A DNA stretch of 64,000 nt from Carposina sasakii (Eukaryota; Arthropoda; Insecta; Lepidoptera; Carposinidae): assembly GCA_014607495.2 (NCBI GenBank), contig CP053150.1, positions 5,786,495 to 5,850,494 on the forward strand. The letters run 5' to 3'. This document shows, piece after piece, positions 19,688 through 32,635 of the stretch; the stretch's first letter is position 1; every line of letters begins with the position of its first letter. The translations under genes and the position numbers were made by a program. Below the pieces are notes generated by a model. The model had not been told where the DNA came from. It saw only the letters and a program-made list of their open reading frames with translations, and made no database searches.

Positions 19688-22600
19688 TTATGTATCTATT
19701 TTAGTTATTGCTTAACGTTTCTGTTTAATTTTACTACTAATGAAATGAATTTTACTACTGAATTTAACAGATTCTTATCAGAGTTAACGTTGATCGTCAA
19801 AAATTTGAAACATAAAACGCTGACGGCAACTGTTCTATAAACAGTAATAAATATGAATATTATTGTCTTATTACAAAATATAATTTGCACAAACAAAATA
19901 ACTCCCAACAATAAATCGATGCTAAATCTATAGATAGAGCAACTTCGTTAACTTAAACGCTTACACTTACATTAAATCAGGGATCCTATTGGCAGGGCCG
20001 TGAAGAAATATTAAGGTTTGCGTTAATTTAGTGTAAAAGCATCGAGCTCACGGCCGCTGGGCGAAAGAAACGTTCCATAAAGGAAGCCATTTTGGCAGGA
20101 CATAAAAGAAATAAGTATAAATCAGTAGTGTCGCCATTACCTAGCCCGGCCTTTGTCACATTTGTTGGAGGACGTGATCACGTGACGGAAACACATCTAT
20201 ATTGTCTTCCAATGTGATCTCGGTTAATAGTTTCTATTTGAGAGTAAAGAAAATAAAGTTAAAAATGGTAACGTTTTTGTTGAAATCTATTCAGAAACAA
20301 AGTTAAATTTATCATAGGTAAGCCAAACCACGCATCAAATTCGCAAATTAGCTGAGCTGTTTCATCTTGTTCATCATCCATCATCAACACACATCTTGCT
20401 TTTATAACACAAATAGTAAGAGACGTCAGGCGTTATAGTCGTCATTTAAAATGAATCCGAAGCCACTTGCAGCGGTGGTCATAAACTTTATCTGCATTAA
20501 GTCGGAGGTCAAAAGTCTATGTAAAAATTGATTTAGAAATATATTGTGAAATATATTTTAATAGAACACAATTCTAGAAGAAGTGAGACAAAGAGCAATG
20601 CAAGGTCGTTGAGTGAGACAATAACAAACTAATCTAAAAATAAATTAAAGAAACAATACACTATTTTCTACTGAAATGTCAAAGGAAACCTATCGACTGG
20701 CACAAACATATACTTACTATAAGAAATCGAAAATATTTTCAAGATATCAAAGCAAAGAAAAGAAAAAATTGACTCCCGTATTAAAAATTCAACCATTTTT
20801 GCATTTTCAAATGCAAATTCATAAAATTGTTCATGGATACCTTAGCAGCTCAAAGAAAATTCAAAGTGAATTTATCTTAAAGCGAGAAAATATATTTCCG
20901 TGCTTTCCGTTGCTCGTCAGGGGTCTTATTAGCATACTATAGCTTTCTGAGAGCTGCAAATAAGAAATGCGAAAAGAACGTTTTTAGTCCTTTATCGGAG
21001 CAAGGTCTAGCTCGTCCGCTTATAAATTATGTAGGTAGCAAATGTGAACAACATCCCAAACCAGGGTAGACGAACGTTTTGACGTAAGTAGGTTCCTATT
21101 TAAAAATATATCAAAGTATTGAATAATGAAGCATCATCCTTTGTGAGATGAGGTCGAAAACCTCTAATACATTTGCTGTATATTATTGGCAGACTTAAAG
21201 TTAATATGCAAGAGGGAAGAGCAAAGTTTGTGGGTGAGATATAACTCAATTTGGGTGAAGCGTTCGATCCCAATTGAGGAGGAGTTCGTTCGGTGCAAGC
21301 GATTTTTTAAGCTCACAGGGCGACCGTGACTTGCGTAGGAAATCAACCGAGTCTCGAGTGCTCAATGAAGTAAAACATATAGGAAGGGATATTGAGGATA
21401 ACTGGTAAACATAAATAATGATATAGGAAGCGTATACATACAGCTACAAAGAATATGGAATGCACGAGTTGATACTGTGCGGGCCGGATGCCGGATGGCT
21501 CTACTAATGAGCTGCATCACCTTAACTGATAACTGCCCAATCATCTTATTTTAAAAAAAACCTTTCTTATTTACGTTACACTTACAAACCAAATTTAGGA
21601 AGAAACATTTATTATACTTATTCATCCTTGTTAAACTCGGCAGAAAACCTATTCTTTTCCATTGTCGCTTTCAATATTTACCAAAATCATGGAAGTCATT
21701 TACCGTGACTTGTTTTGAACATGTGTAGCACTAGCTTGAATATTAACTCTAATGTATTCAAAAATGTCATAAAATAGTAATAGTCAGTTTAGTTTTTATA
21801 ATCCCGCGTAAAACTTATACTCCCCAAAAGATACCTAAATACAGATAAAATCGGTATCTTGACACCACTGACACTTGTTTTATTCCATTTCCTTGCTTGC
21901 TTTAACTAATTAGGCATACCTATACCAATTTAGATAATGTAATAACAAAATAAGTAATAAAATAGATATTTTAGATTCAACATCGATGCTGCCACCATCT
22001 AATTTTCTTACTGGTTCCTCTTGAAAAAAGTTAATATTTTCCTTGACATAAATTCTTAAAATGTAACTAGGCTGGAAAAATACAAAGAGGTCCTTATTTT
22101 AATTTTCCTCCATTTTTACGATGAAATCATGGCGAGTACCATGGTGCCATAAAATGTTGTGCCGACGCAAGAAAACAAAATTCAACATCATTTTCAAAGA
22201 GTTTCGTATTTGAACAACCGCAAAGCATAGGTTGATAGGAGCAGAAGGTTCTCTTTTGACATGTTGCTATTAATTAATTTACCTATCATATAATATTTAT
22301 TCGTAGTACATACCTACCTATATCGTGTTTTGTTAGTACCTAAGTATAATTTTGCACATAGGTATGCAATAAAACATTAGGAAGATAATTAGATTCTGAT
22401 AATTATACTATCTGTTACAAATTGTAAAGGCCTAGTAAATATTTAATAACATGGAACACAAGTTTAAACCATCTAGAGAAGCTTTTTCGCCTTAGTTTTT
22501 GGGGTGACAAGCGCTGAATCATAAAAATTAGAAAAAGACAATAAAATTGTCTGTAAACCTAATAAAATTACATCGGTTCTCATAGAGGAACCTCTACATT

Positions 22601-24390
22601 CATCCATATTGTTTACGCAGAGCTTACGCGAAGTAAATTAATGAGACGGAAAATTCTGAACGCGGGTTCTGGATAACGCGGCCATAACGTGGGATTATCT
22701 GACACGCCGCGACTTCTTGACGGACAAGGATTACTTGCTGTTATACCTAGCATTATTATTTATTAAATTAGATAGCGGTTCAGTTTTTGTTTACTTCTGT
22801 TAATATTAGGCAGATAAATATCATGATCGTGAAAAAAAATAAGTAATTTATAAGATACAGGAGTTCTAGTGTCTTCTATCTCTTAAAGAAAAGCTAATAT
22901 TATCATTTATTATTTACCTTGATAATATAGATAATAACAATACAAAATCTGAACAGTAGTAAACTTTACAATAATTCCACAAAGCAAATTAATGGGAAAG
23001 AGAAAATTCACAAGGCCAGTTGCTATGAGCAGGAAAATCTCAAGGCTCACAGAGCTACCTACATAATGCGTACATATTGTAGCACGAGTTTTGGATTACG
23101 AAGTCAAAAGTTGCTGTATTAACATACCATTCGGTGTTAGGAAAGTCTTTAAATAATTATGTTTATATTTAAGCACATAGCTACACATTTAGATTCTTTA
23201 ATGTATTTAGGGCGATTTCCAATAGTCAGATGGGTCTGTTTGAAGAATATTGTATGCTGTGTCTACCTAAATATTGACCATTTTTTAGAAAAAGGCCGCA
23301 TCAAAGTTCAAATATAACTTATACTTCCACAGTTAGGTACAAAAAAATAATTTGCTTTGATCATAGGATTTTATTACAATACCTCTTTATAACAAATTTG
23401 AGATATACAAAATGTTATTACTGTAACTGCATTTTTACTATTATTATGATTCTACAAAAAAAAATTAAGGGCTTACACTCCTGATTCTTATAAGAGTCTA
23501 ATAACAAAAAGGCAATCAGCTTAGTTCTTACCAATACTCAACCAACTATTAGGCAGGTTTACATGACAAAGTATCTTAGCTACGTAATAAGATTATATAC
23601 TTCAATCGATATATCTAATAGAATTAGCAAGTGCTATTAGCTAGACAATGCAAGACACTTAATCTGATTGTGAATATTCATTACTATTTAAAGTCGAGCG
23701 AAGAAAAAAACTTCATGGAGAAAATTTTATGTAAATTGTCTAAAGTACAAGACTCTTGCTTTCTTAAAATTCGGGATAGAGTACAATTGCTATTGTTATT
23801 GCAGGCAGAGATCTCGAGGCGAGAAGTATGAAGCTAATTTGGACCCGACCTTGTTTGTTATTCTGAAAAATTCAGATGAGAACGTCCTCCGTCATTTCGC
23901 TCAGTCTAAGCGCTACTTTGTATTCAAGTGCTTCGGAATCATGACTGTTTAATTTATTAGACTCTGGCTGTTATTCTAAATTAGATTTTTTTGCAATTTT
24001 ATCTAAAAATAATACAAGGTACTAAGGGCCCAAACCTGGAATACTACCCCGATCAACATAAGAGATGCCATTTTAATTCAAATTAATTCTTTATTGTACA
24101 CAGAAAAAACCCAAGATAATATATTTATTTTATATAATTTTGTTCTATGTTAGATACTAATATTGAATAGTATGTGATATGGAAGACATTTCACCTTAAA
24201 GCACACCTAGATTAAGGACGTGATGCAAGTGAATTAATTTCCTTATTTGTGAATGGGATCAAAAGCAGTAAAGTGATACATTATGTACTAGTAGCTGCCT
24301 GCTAAGAAATATAGAGCAACTTGTGATTTCCCGAAGGTGTTTGATGTAGGTATGTTGGGTACTAGCGAAAAACCGAAATTTTAAGGACTT
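19688..24390. other. Unannotated 4.7-kb AT-rich stretch
   Basis: I see no supported gene. Short open frames here lack motifs. Slightly GC-richer islands are at 20035-20180 (with the palindrome GATCACGTGAC near 20175) and 22610-22730, neither assignable. If the receptor gene continues leftward, this is intronic; if not, it is downstream intergenic sequence. Confidence 0.4.
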
Positions 24391-24554
24391 ATATCGACGG
24401 TGAAGTGACAATACCTCCTAACTAACATTTTTATAACAAATCGATTTTTTTTTAATGCAATATACTTATAATTCAATAATAAGTATATTGCATTAAAAAA
24501 ACGTCTTGTTAAAAAAATGTTAGTTAAGAGGTATTGTCACTTCATCGTCGATAT
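24391..24554. mobile_element. Palindromic MITE-like element
   Basis: The two halves are inverted repeats from ATATCGACGGTGAAGTGAC to the centre near AATTCAATAATAAG, about 80 bp per arm with scattered mismatches. There is no coding capacity and no other copy in the window. Confidence 0.7.
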
Positions 24555-24973
24555 ATAAATAAATAAAACTTAGGTTTAGGAGGTTTGATATTACGTTTCA
24601 AAATTTCACAAATCATGTTATTTATTATCACTTCATATCATCATCGCTGCGTGAGAAAATCTAAACATCTGCATGTAAATGCAGCTTTGGCCAATAACCT
24701 TAGGCTAAAATGATTTATATCTACATAAAGCGCTTAGTATTAACTTACCTTGGATGGGACTTCAATCAATCACAGAAACAAAACATAAATAATGACCCAA
24801 ACAGTTTGTAGTCCTTTCATGCCATAGTAAATCCTATCTACATAATTGTACGATTATTTATTTAATCTACACCGAAATCCCCCCCATCATAACCAAACAA
24901 CATTCATCATGCGGTTATTAACGCTATAGGTACATAATTATTCTAGTAAATTGTGTTAGGGTTTTGTTTGCAG
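24555..24973. other. Unannotated AT-rich stretch
   Basis: Nothing recognised, apart from a possible acceptor (TTTTGTTTGCAG) at its right end. Confidence 0.45.
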
Positions 24974-25221
24974 TGTTAAATTGGGTCTGTATCGCAAATT
25001 CAGCCAGCTGCGTACAATTTTACAGCGCAGCAACCCTGGTGAGACGTGCCTGGCGTGACAATACGATCTTGTTAACCGAATACAACCAATATTACACCGC
25101 AGCCTCCACCGGCGCTAGCTTGTACATCCCTCTTTGTTTCTATACAACCAGCAAACAATTTCGGCAGTTTCCCGTAAAGCGGTCCGAGCAAACCCTCAAC
25201 ACAAATGCCTACACATGTACC
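24974..25221 (+). other. Open stretch with splice-like borders, unassigned
   Basis: A 248-bp stretch, more GC-rich than its surroundings, is open in one plus-strand frame from before 24964 to 25257. It is bounded on the left by TTTTGTTTGCAG and on the right by CGTAAGTG, both acceptable splice signals. The translation (for example RRAWRDNTILL, YYTAASTGASLY) matches no family I know. It could be an internal exon of an unknown gene, or part of a repeat whose other copies are outside the window. Confidence 0.25.
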
Positions 25222-25261
25222 GTAAGTGCCACATTTTTCATATCTATAATAATAAAATAGC

Positions 25262-25910
25262 TAAAATTGTAACGTGAATATTCATTTATGTAATCAACGG
25301 AGCGAGGAAATGTACGATGTGATGAAGCAAAAGAATATTCCCCATTTTTGATGGATTTTCAAATTGCTTTTGTAATAACAACTTGTGATGTTTCAAATTC
25401 CGGGATAGAAGTCAAAACTGTTATCTCGTGACCAAAGCATAAAATACATGATGCTTGTAGATTATTATTCCAATCTGTGGTAAAATTTAATTCCAACTCT
25501 CAAGGAATCAGGAAATCTCATTTAAAAATACTTGAACAAACAAAATTTGCTGTGATCTCTGTTTCAAGTTGGAGATCACTTTTGAAGAGTCGCTTATTTC
25601 GGCGAATTTGGATTAAATTTTGTTTCAAAGGTGTGTTTAAACCTTAACAACATCTTAACCAGTAGATAATGTTGTATGTAAACATCGTTTTGCATTGGAG
25701 TTTGTTATCGAGACATACTAGCTCTTCCGTAGCAAGCAACACACTTTTTTACAGATGGTAAATTCTTTTAGGACGGACCGTAAAGGTTTGTGCTTACTAG
25801 TCATACAAAACCCGAGGAGATGATTACTTAACAGCGTTGAACAGTAGAAAAATATATTAAAGTGAATCTAACTGATGTGCAAATTTATGTCTTATTTAGG
25901 AAAGATAATA
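25262..25910. other. Unannotated AT-rich stretch
   Basis: Nothing recognised. Confidence 0.45.
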
Positions 25911-27537
25911 TAATTTTTTTAAAACGCAAAACCGACTTCCTCCCAAAACTCGAGCTTACTAAAGTAAAATTTAACTAAAGGGCAAATATATATTGCGTTA
26001 AGCCGTGTACGAAGTTTAGGAGGCATAATATTGTCAGATTTATATAATTTTTATATAAAATAGGCCACATGACAAAAGAGAAAAAGGACTAGGCTTCGAA
26101 ACTTTACGTCTGACAATATGATGATTATGATCATAATGATGACCTCCGACCAATTTCGGTCATGGCGACCACTTCTACTCCTAGATATTACTAAGTTGGC
26201 GTTCATGCGCTCGGAGATGGCTTACATTTACATAGCCAATCTTCGCCTTGAACGCCCGAACACAGAAGATAGGTTAGTGCGCCATTATTGTATTATAGAT
26301 AATGGCAGCAGGAGGACGAGTCTTTAGTTCATCACGGTTAGCGTCAAGGTCCGCTTGAAGCTGCTCCTCGAACTCGTGTACTTGCTTTATCACCGTCCTG
26401 CGCCACTCTGGTCGTTGTGCTGACAAAACTTCCCATTTAGATGGATCTATATTGCATCTCTTCATCTCTTTTCTAAACATCTTTGTATCTGAGGAGTTGC
26501 CCGCCGCGTTTCCGCTTGCCCTCCTCTAGTTTAGAAAAGAAGATGCTCTTAGCCAATCTCTCCTCCGTCATACGAGACACATGACCGCACCACCGAAGCT
26601 GCCGACGCATTAAGTAGGCCTCAATGGCACTTACATTGGCTCTTCGCAATACTTCGGTATTACGCACTCGGTTGGACCATCTGATTCTCATGATGGATCG
26701 AAGACACTTGAGGTGGAATCGATCCAGAGTGCGTATGTGGCGACGGTACATGCACCACGCCTCGGAGGAATATAAGAGATTTGGCAGCACAACAGCCATG
26801 TACACACTTATTTAAGCAACATATAATTACACTCCTTCTTCCTGCCCTGTTCCCAATCATTTGGGGTCGGTGCAATATGTAGGTACTCTTTTTTCATTCA
26901 TCCCTATTATCCGTCATCTCGTTATTCTCATGTCTACCTCTTCCTCTATAACCATCTTACTTCGGACACGGCTTAACGCAACATATAATTTAATGACTTA
27001 ACACAATTATCTTCTTCATCTTCATAAGCCTATTGCAGTCCATTACTGGACGTAGGCCTCCCCCTGCCATAGGGGGATTTTGTTACTAAAAAGTTCCACT
27101 ATCTGTTTTTCGGCGGCTCCATCATCAGACCCTCGTTTCCTTTATATTATGTGTAGCTGACCAAAATTCTCTATAAAAATCTAAAAACGGACTACTCGTG
27201 CCTTTTATATTTGAGGATATCCCTAGATTCCTTAGAGATTCCATCATCAGATGTTATGTTTTATATGTAGGTGATCAAAACGCTCAGTAAAAGTATAAAA
27301 ACAGACTACATGTGCCTACAATATTCGAGGATTGCCCTCGATTTCTCCAAGATCCCATCATCAGATCCTGATATGGTGAATATGGGACCAACCTGGAAGT
27401 ATACCATGACCAACTATAAAAAAAAATTGAAATCGGTTCATAAATGACGGAGTTCTGAGGTAACACACATAAAAAATAAAAAAAAATAAAAACATACAGA
27501 CGAATTGATAACCTCTCTTTTTGAAGTCGGTTAAAAA
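25911..27537 (+). mobile_element. Composite AACCGACTTC repeat, long copy (K1)
   Basis: The ends are related inverted motifs: AAAACCGACTTCCTCC on the left and TTTTTGAAGTCGGTTAAAA on the right. Inside lie a LINE fragment (26118-26815, minus), a second LINE-like tail on the minus strand near 27020-27060 (complement of TTGCAGTCCA...GGACGTAGG), and several ATCATCAGA(T/C) blocks. A shorter copy with the same order lies at 32770-33836, lacking about 560 bp of the LINE portion. Small differences along the whole length show the copies are not recent. Confidence 0.75.
26118..26815 (-). pseudogene. LINE reverse-transcriptase ORF, C-terminal fragment with 3' tail
   Basis: The minus strand encodes the C-terminal region typical of a non-LTR element protein: [43 protein letters not shown] and [11 protein letters not shown], up to about 26473. 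After a one-base shift it continues with [16 protein letters not shown] and EWRRTVIKQ to 26274. This is the region after RT where RTE- and CR1-like LINEs carry a conserved tail; I lean to an RTE-like element but cannot fix the clade. The RT core is missing (5' truncation) and the frameshift makes it non-functional. The 3' UTR ends with GACCGAAATTGGTCGGAGG and ATCAT repeats at 26118-26165, the same tail as the SINEs at 6427 and 43404. Confidence 0.75.
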
Positions 27538-29599
27538 GTAGGTATTAATTAGCATTTTCCATTTTCGTACCTAATTCCGAAATTCTTCTAATTATTGCAT
27601 TAGCTTAATTAAATAAAATAAAAAGGCAACGTATCTACCGGGATGTGAAGATAAAGCCGATTCTTAAAACGTAATTATTGCAGGCAATATCGAAACACTG
27701 CCGTTTATCTCTTTAATGGCCGCAGCCACTCAGGGGATTGAATTTAAAAATAAATGGAAGGGCAAAGGAATCGATAAGAAAATTTAAAGTCAAAAACTTG
27801 GGAAAGTACTAAAATTTAATATCGGGCCCCGGACTAGGGTTACCATGTGAAAATCAAATGTTCCCGGTGATTGTTGCCATTAATTTTAAACGTAGCTGTC
27901 CTTTGATCTAGAATCTATCCACATATACTTTAGATATTCACACACAACTTACTAAAGATATATATTTATAAAATCTAGCTATTAAATGCCTATTTCGTCA
28001 AATAAAAACAGCAACCGCGGTGATGTTTAATATAAAAAAACTGAGCCTCTTTTTCCCAATTACAGATATAGGACTCGTGGCTTCTCATTAAATCCATGTC
28101 AGAAAATCATGCAAGCGGTGGTGTGTGTATAAAAAAATATTCCTAGATTTGGACTTGGACTTTAAAATTCTGGTCGTGTCCGAAAATTTCACGATTTTCT
28201 GGCAACCCTATTAGGGAGCAAGTTTACGAAGACACCACATTTTATGGCGGCAATTACTACCCTTCATTTCAAAAATACGTAGAATTGGTTTGGCCTTTAT
28301 AGGTTCCCCAATTCTCTTATTACAGTTTACATAGCTTTATTGGATTTTCAGGCTGCTTGTTTAAACGTTGGAAAATTAGCATTGTAAAACCGAGCGGCTA
28401 CAGGGTAATGAGCATTTTTAAGTTTATTTCATCCGAAGAAGAAGTTAGCTATTTACTGGATTAACCACTAACGACCTATCCACTTACTGAACACCAAGCA
28501 AGCGCCTAGTCCTAAATTAACGGCAACAAAACCACACATTTTCCCAGAGATATTTCTGCACCATTAATCTTCTCAAACCTTTCGTACACAACTTTTTGAG
28601 AATATTTCATATTAAAGAGTTCATTGAAAACCCTAATGCAAATTCCAGAAACGTTCATGACAAGGGTTATCATTACGTATACGATGGTACAAAGCTATGC
28701 CTGTGCGTAGATAAAATACGGATATATAAAAACGTTATAGAGAATTTACGTACTTTTATACACACTAGCTCCACCGCAATCTACAAAGGAAATGTAAACG
28801 TTGTTAACCTGAAAGCTGACGCTGCTGGAAGTGTCAGGTAATGGCGCGTAAAATTCGAGACGAGGCGCTACCAGTGCATATTTACGTTTATTTTACTGTT
28901 ATTATGTTAATAATACTTGAAAGTAAGCATTGTGGAAAGCATATTTAGGGAAATGAAAATAATAAACCGCCAGATGTAATAAGTAGGTGGACAAAAAAAA
29001 TCGATGTTTCTCAGACAGGATTTGCTGTAAGTATCCACTTAAAATCTGATAACGGTAGCAAATAAATATTTCTTATAAACATTTTTTTAGAAAAAGACGA
29101 AACCCATGTGCCTTGGGCACAGATTTAAAGATATTTCCGTAATGAGTAGCGCTAGTACCTTTATAAACAAAAAGTGCCTAAAACAACGTTATAAATTTTA
29201 CTTTTCAATACGAGAGATCAAAGAGAATCTCGGATTTTTCAATTCCTTATTTCTTGTATGAAAACAATTGAAGATTAAATCTGAGATATGCAGAAAATCT
29301 CTCAAGATCAGTTATAGAAATTGGCTGATACTCGTAGTTAGTTAATTGGAATTGCCTAGAGTTTGCCTACATATTTGTGATAGAGACCTGTAGGTAGCTA
29401 TAATACGTGTTTATATGACCTTATTCTTTATTATTAAGTACCAGTATTTGTAAGGTTCCACCTTACAAGTTAACACTAATCGTGCCACCTTTGTTAACGT
29501 AAATTATCACCTTGACTTTAGTGAACCAAACTGTTATCTAGGCAAATAACATAAGTACTTATTTACTACTACGAGTACTTTAGCCATAGATACCTTAAT
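27538..29599. other. Unannotated AT-rich stretch
   Basis: No supported gene or recognised repeat. An 81-codon open frame at 28596-28841 has no motif that I know. Confidence 0.4.
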
Positions 29600-29788
29600 G
29601 ATAAGAAAATAATATAGGAACGATTCTGCTAAAAAAAAAACAAAAGTAATGCAAAAGTAAAAAGGGCACAATTCTAATCTGAATTCGCCATTACAAAAAA
29701 AATTAATACGTAGTTTTAAAGATCTAAGGTAATGATACATAGGGACAGACAGACAACGGAAAGCCACTTTGTTTTATAATATGTAGTA
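29600..29788 (-). mobile_element. Helitron-like fragment, 5' part
   Basis: On the minus strand it reads TACTACATATTATAAAACAA followed by AAAGTGGCTTTCCGTTGTC, matching the 5' ends of the elements at 36730 and 54549. The expected TC start has become TT. The 3' end is not visible. Confidence 0.5.
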
Positions 29789-30699
29789 ATAGTGAAGATA
29801 AAAGAGTACCAAGGCGAAGCTAATCAACCATATGCAGATGAACTGAGTACATACCAAGGAAAAAAGGAATTGCATCAAGCAGGGATTGGTGATATACATT
29901 CTGACGCAAGCGCTTCGTAAGCAGTGTGGCGCCGGAATGTCGCGTCCAGTCATCTTGCATCAATAGATGAAGCCAACACAATCAACGACTTTAATAGCTC
30001 GATTAGTGGTGATTGTCTGTTTGTACCTATACGCTGGTTTTGTTATTTATAAGGACTATCAATTGCCAGTAGATTATTAATATAAATAACCTATAGTCGA
30101 AAAGGAGTGTTTATTTTTTATATGGATCTCCGTTCTACCGTACTATCGATAAGGGCAGTAAGTACCAATTTTGTAAAATTTCAGTTAGTTATATATTTGA
30201 AATCAGCGCAAAAAGCTCTACAACATGATCTGATCCTTATTTTGATTACTTGCCGGGAACCTAATAATTTCGATAAGCATAAGGACAGTAAGTCTGATTA
30301 ACGAGAACTCATCCTTAGTAATTACGGCAGTAAAGTATGCTTACGCCCAATTGTGGCACAACTCTAAGATTCATGTTTTAAAGCTACTACTGATAATGGC
30401 AGTAACTAAAGGTACTGTGGTTACAACAAGTGACGCTCGTTTCCTACAAATCACGACATGCTTAAAGTATCAGCAGTAACTTTACATGCTGTGGATATAG
30501 TAAGTTTATATTTTATATATATTACAGGATTATATTTTACAGGATTATAAAATCTTAGCTTAACAGGAGTAACTAGAGATACTATTTTAATAATAAGCAA
30601 CTTGTGGTATTTGACCATTTCAAATCAATTGGAATAGTTTCAAATATAAGCAGTAAAAACGTTAGTCCTTTATCTTTGTGCGTCAAACGGTTTCAACTT
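29789..30699. other. Unannotated stretch with spaced GCAGTAA motifs
   Basis: From about 30148 the motif GCAGTAA or close variants recur at irregular spacings of roughly 40-140 bp. A degenerate tandem repeat is possible. No gene supported. Confidence 0.35.
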
Positions 30700-30877
30700 T
30701 TTGTATAGAATTCGCATTTGTTCCCATCCCAATTGAAATTTTTCATAACCATATTCATCTCGGGTCCAATAAGGATTCTAACGGTGAAAGAATTTTCGAA
30801 ACCGGTCCAGTAGTTTCAGAGCATATTCACTGCAAACAAACAAATAAAAGTTTACCTCTTTATAATATCAGTACAGA
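30700..30877 (-). mobile_element. Helitron-like element, 5' part
   Basis: On the minus strand it starts with TC preceded by A (TCTGTACTGATATTATAAAG), followed by TTTGTTTG repeats, CTGAAACTACTGGACCGG and TTTCGAAAATTCTTTC, the same order as in the plus-strand copy at 35219. No 3' CTRR end was identified. Confidence 0.6.
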
Positions 30878-31748
30878 TATATATTAGATGCATAAAATAT
30901 CAGCAGTAACTTGGTACTTACTGCGGTTATTCCTAGCAATAATTGTTTATGTCATTAATGAACACCCTAAGTATAAACGTTTTCTCGTCATTTAAACACA
31001 CTGTGTAAAAAATAGGATAAAATTGATATGAGGACAAGAAAGAATGTGCATTAGGCTACAACAATCAAAAACCACATTTTTGATAACTTTAAATATATCA
31101 TCAGAAAAAGAAAAAATGTGTCAAATTTTTTGGAAGCCATTTCTCGAAACTATCCGAGATGTACTAGCGTTGTTTATGCGTAATTTTACGACAAAAATAC
31201 ACAAATATCGATTTACTGTAGTATTTACGCAGGAATAATAATTTATTATGTGGTACAAGGATCTAAAAAGGATGAACGGAATGGTTATTGATACTATTTT
31301 GCGTGTGCCTTGAGAAGATTTGTATTAAGAAATTTTTTCAGTAACATCACGTTTTTGGTTAATTTTGATAGTTTCGTTCTATAGTTACTCATGTAGATAT
31401 GAAATTATATTGGCACTTTAGTTAGGTAACCTCATGTTCTAGCTCAGTTTACCGTTACATGAGAACTTATCATTAGCTTCAAGGATACATTTTGCGGCTA
31501 AACTAAGATACCTCATATCTTGTTACACATACTCGTATTAGCTTAATGTAATATGAAATTCAGACAAATTAGGTTTTGGTTTAGAAGCTAATGTATCTAT
31601 CTATCTACATACATTAATTTTATTCTTTAGGCTTGTGAATTTAAGTACTAAGTACTGCATTAATTTCATATATCCACGTACTTCATTGTTGCGACATTTC
31701 AATTGACAATGGAAGTAACATTAAACGAAATAAAACATGAATTGATAA
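30878..31748. other. Unannotated AT-rich stretch
   Basis: No gene or clear repeat. Confidence 0.45.
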
Positions 31749-32500
31749 TGAGGGATTTTCTGACAAGTTAAAATAACAGTCAAAAATAGATGGCGTGAGC
31801 GCATCACCTGCCCTAATCCCCACCACCTCACCTCTCCCAGCTTGAAGGATAGTAATAGTTCCGTGAATAGAGTATGCACTGATGACTAAAGCTGGCTACA
31901 CTACACACCCAGACTGTGTACAGCCGACAATAAATGATCCGGTCGGTTTTCTAAAGACGGTGTAACATACGAGTAGGAGACATAGCAAGTAACAAGTTGG
32001 ATTTTGCTACATGGGGTTAATAGTATCAAATTATAATCTTAATACGAGATGATACCTACTTAATTTTTTTGAACAAACTTAAATTTATGAATGACTACTG
32101 TTGCCTGTGACTTCATATGCGTGAACTACAGAATGTAGTCTATGTCCTTCTCCGTACTCCTGTATATGCCTTTCATCCCATCCCATATTATTAAATGCTA
32201 CAGATACTTAACTATAAACCCTCGTGTAGTAGAGTATAGATACCTTTAATTTAGCAGAGATGCAAGCAATGCTAAGGTAGGTATCTGCTATATCTTTGTT
32301 ACTCCTAGCGGACCGATTTTTAGTCGGACGTGTACAGCTCACTATAGTCTGCTTCGTTTATCTCTAGTGCTTAGGAACTATTGATGTCTTTGGTTGAGGA
32401 GTGAGGTGGGGGGGATTAGAGTAGGTGATGCGCTCTCGCCATCTATCCAGGTGATTTAAACTATTTTTTTTACTTTTAATAGTTGTCAGAAAATCCCTCA
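31749..32500. mobile_element. Inverted-repeat element about 750 bp long
   Basis: The ends TGAGGGATTTTCTGACAA and its complement (ending ...CCCTCA at 32500) are inverted, and similarity resumes further in at ATAGATGGCG(T/A)GAGCGCATC and CTAATCCCC. The interior is non-coding. I could not define a target duplication. It sits only 135 bp downstream of the donor site of the LDLa exon. Confidence 0.65.
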
Positions 32501-32635
32501 TTAAGATGGCTTACAAAATATCGGTGACATTTTATACTGTTGGGTGGAAATACAGATACACAAGAATTAGACAGGGCTGCCCTTAATTTGAAATGAAATA
32601 AATTCCAAATTTGAACATTATTTCATAATTCTTAC

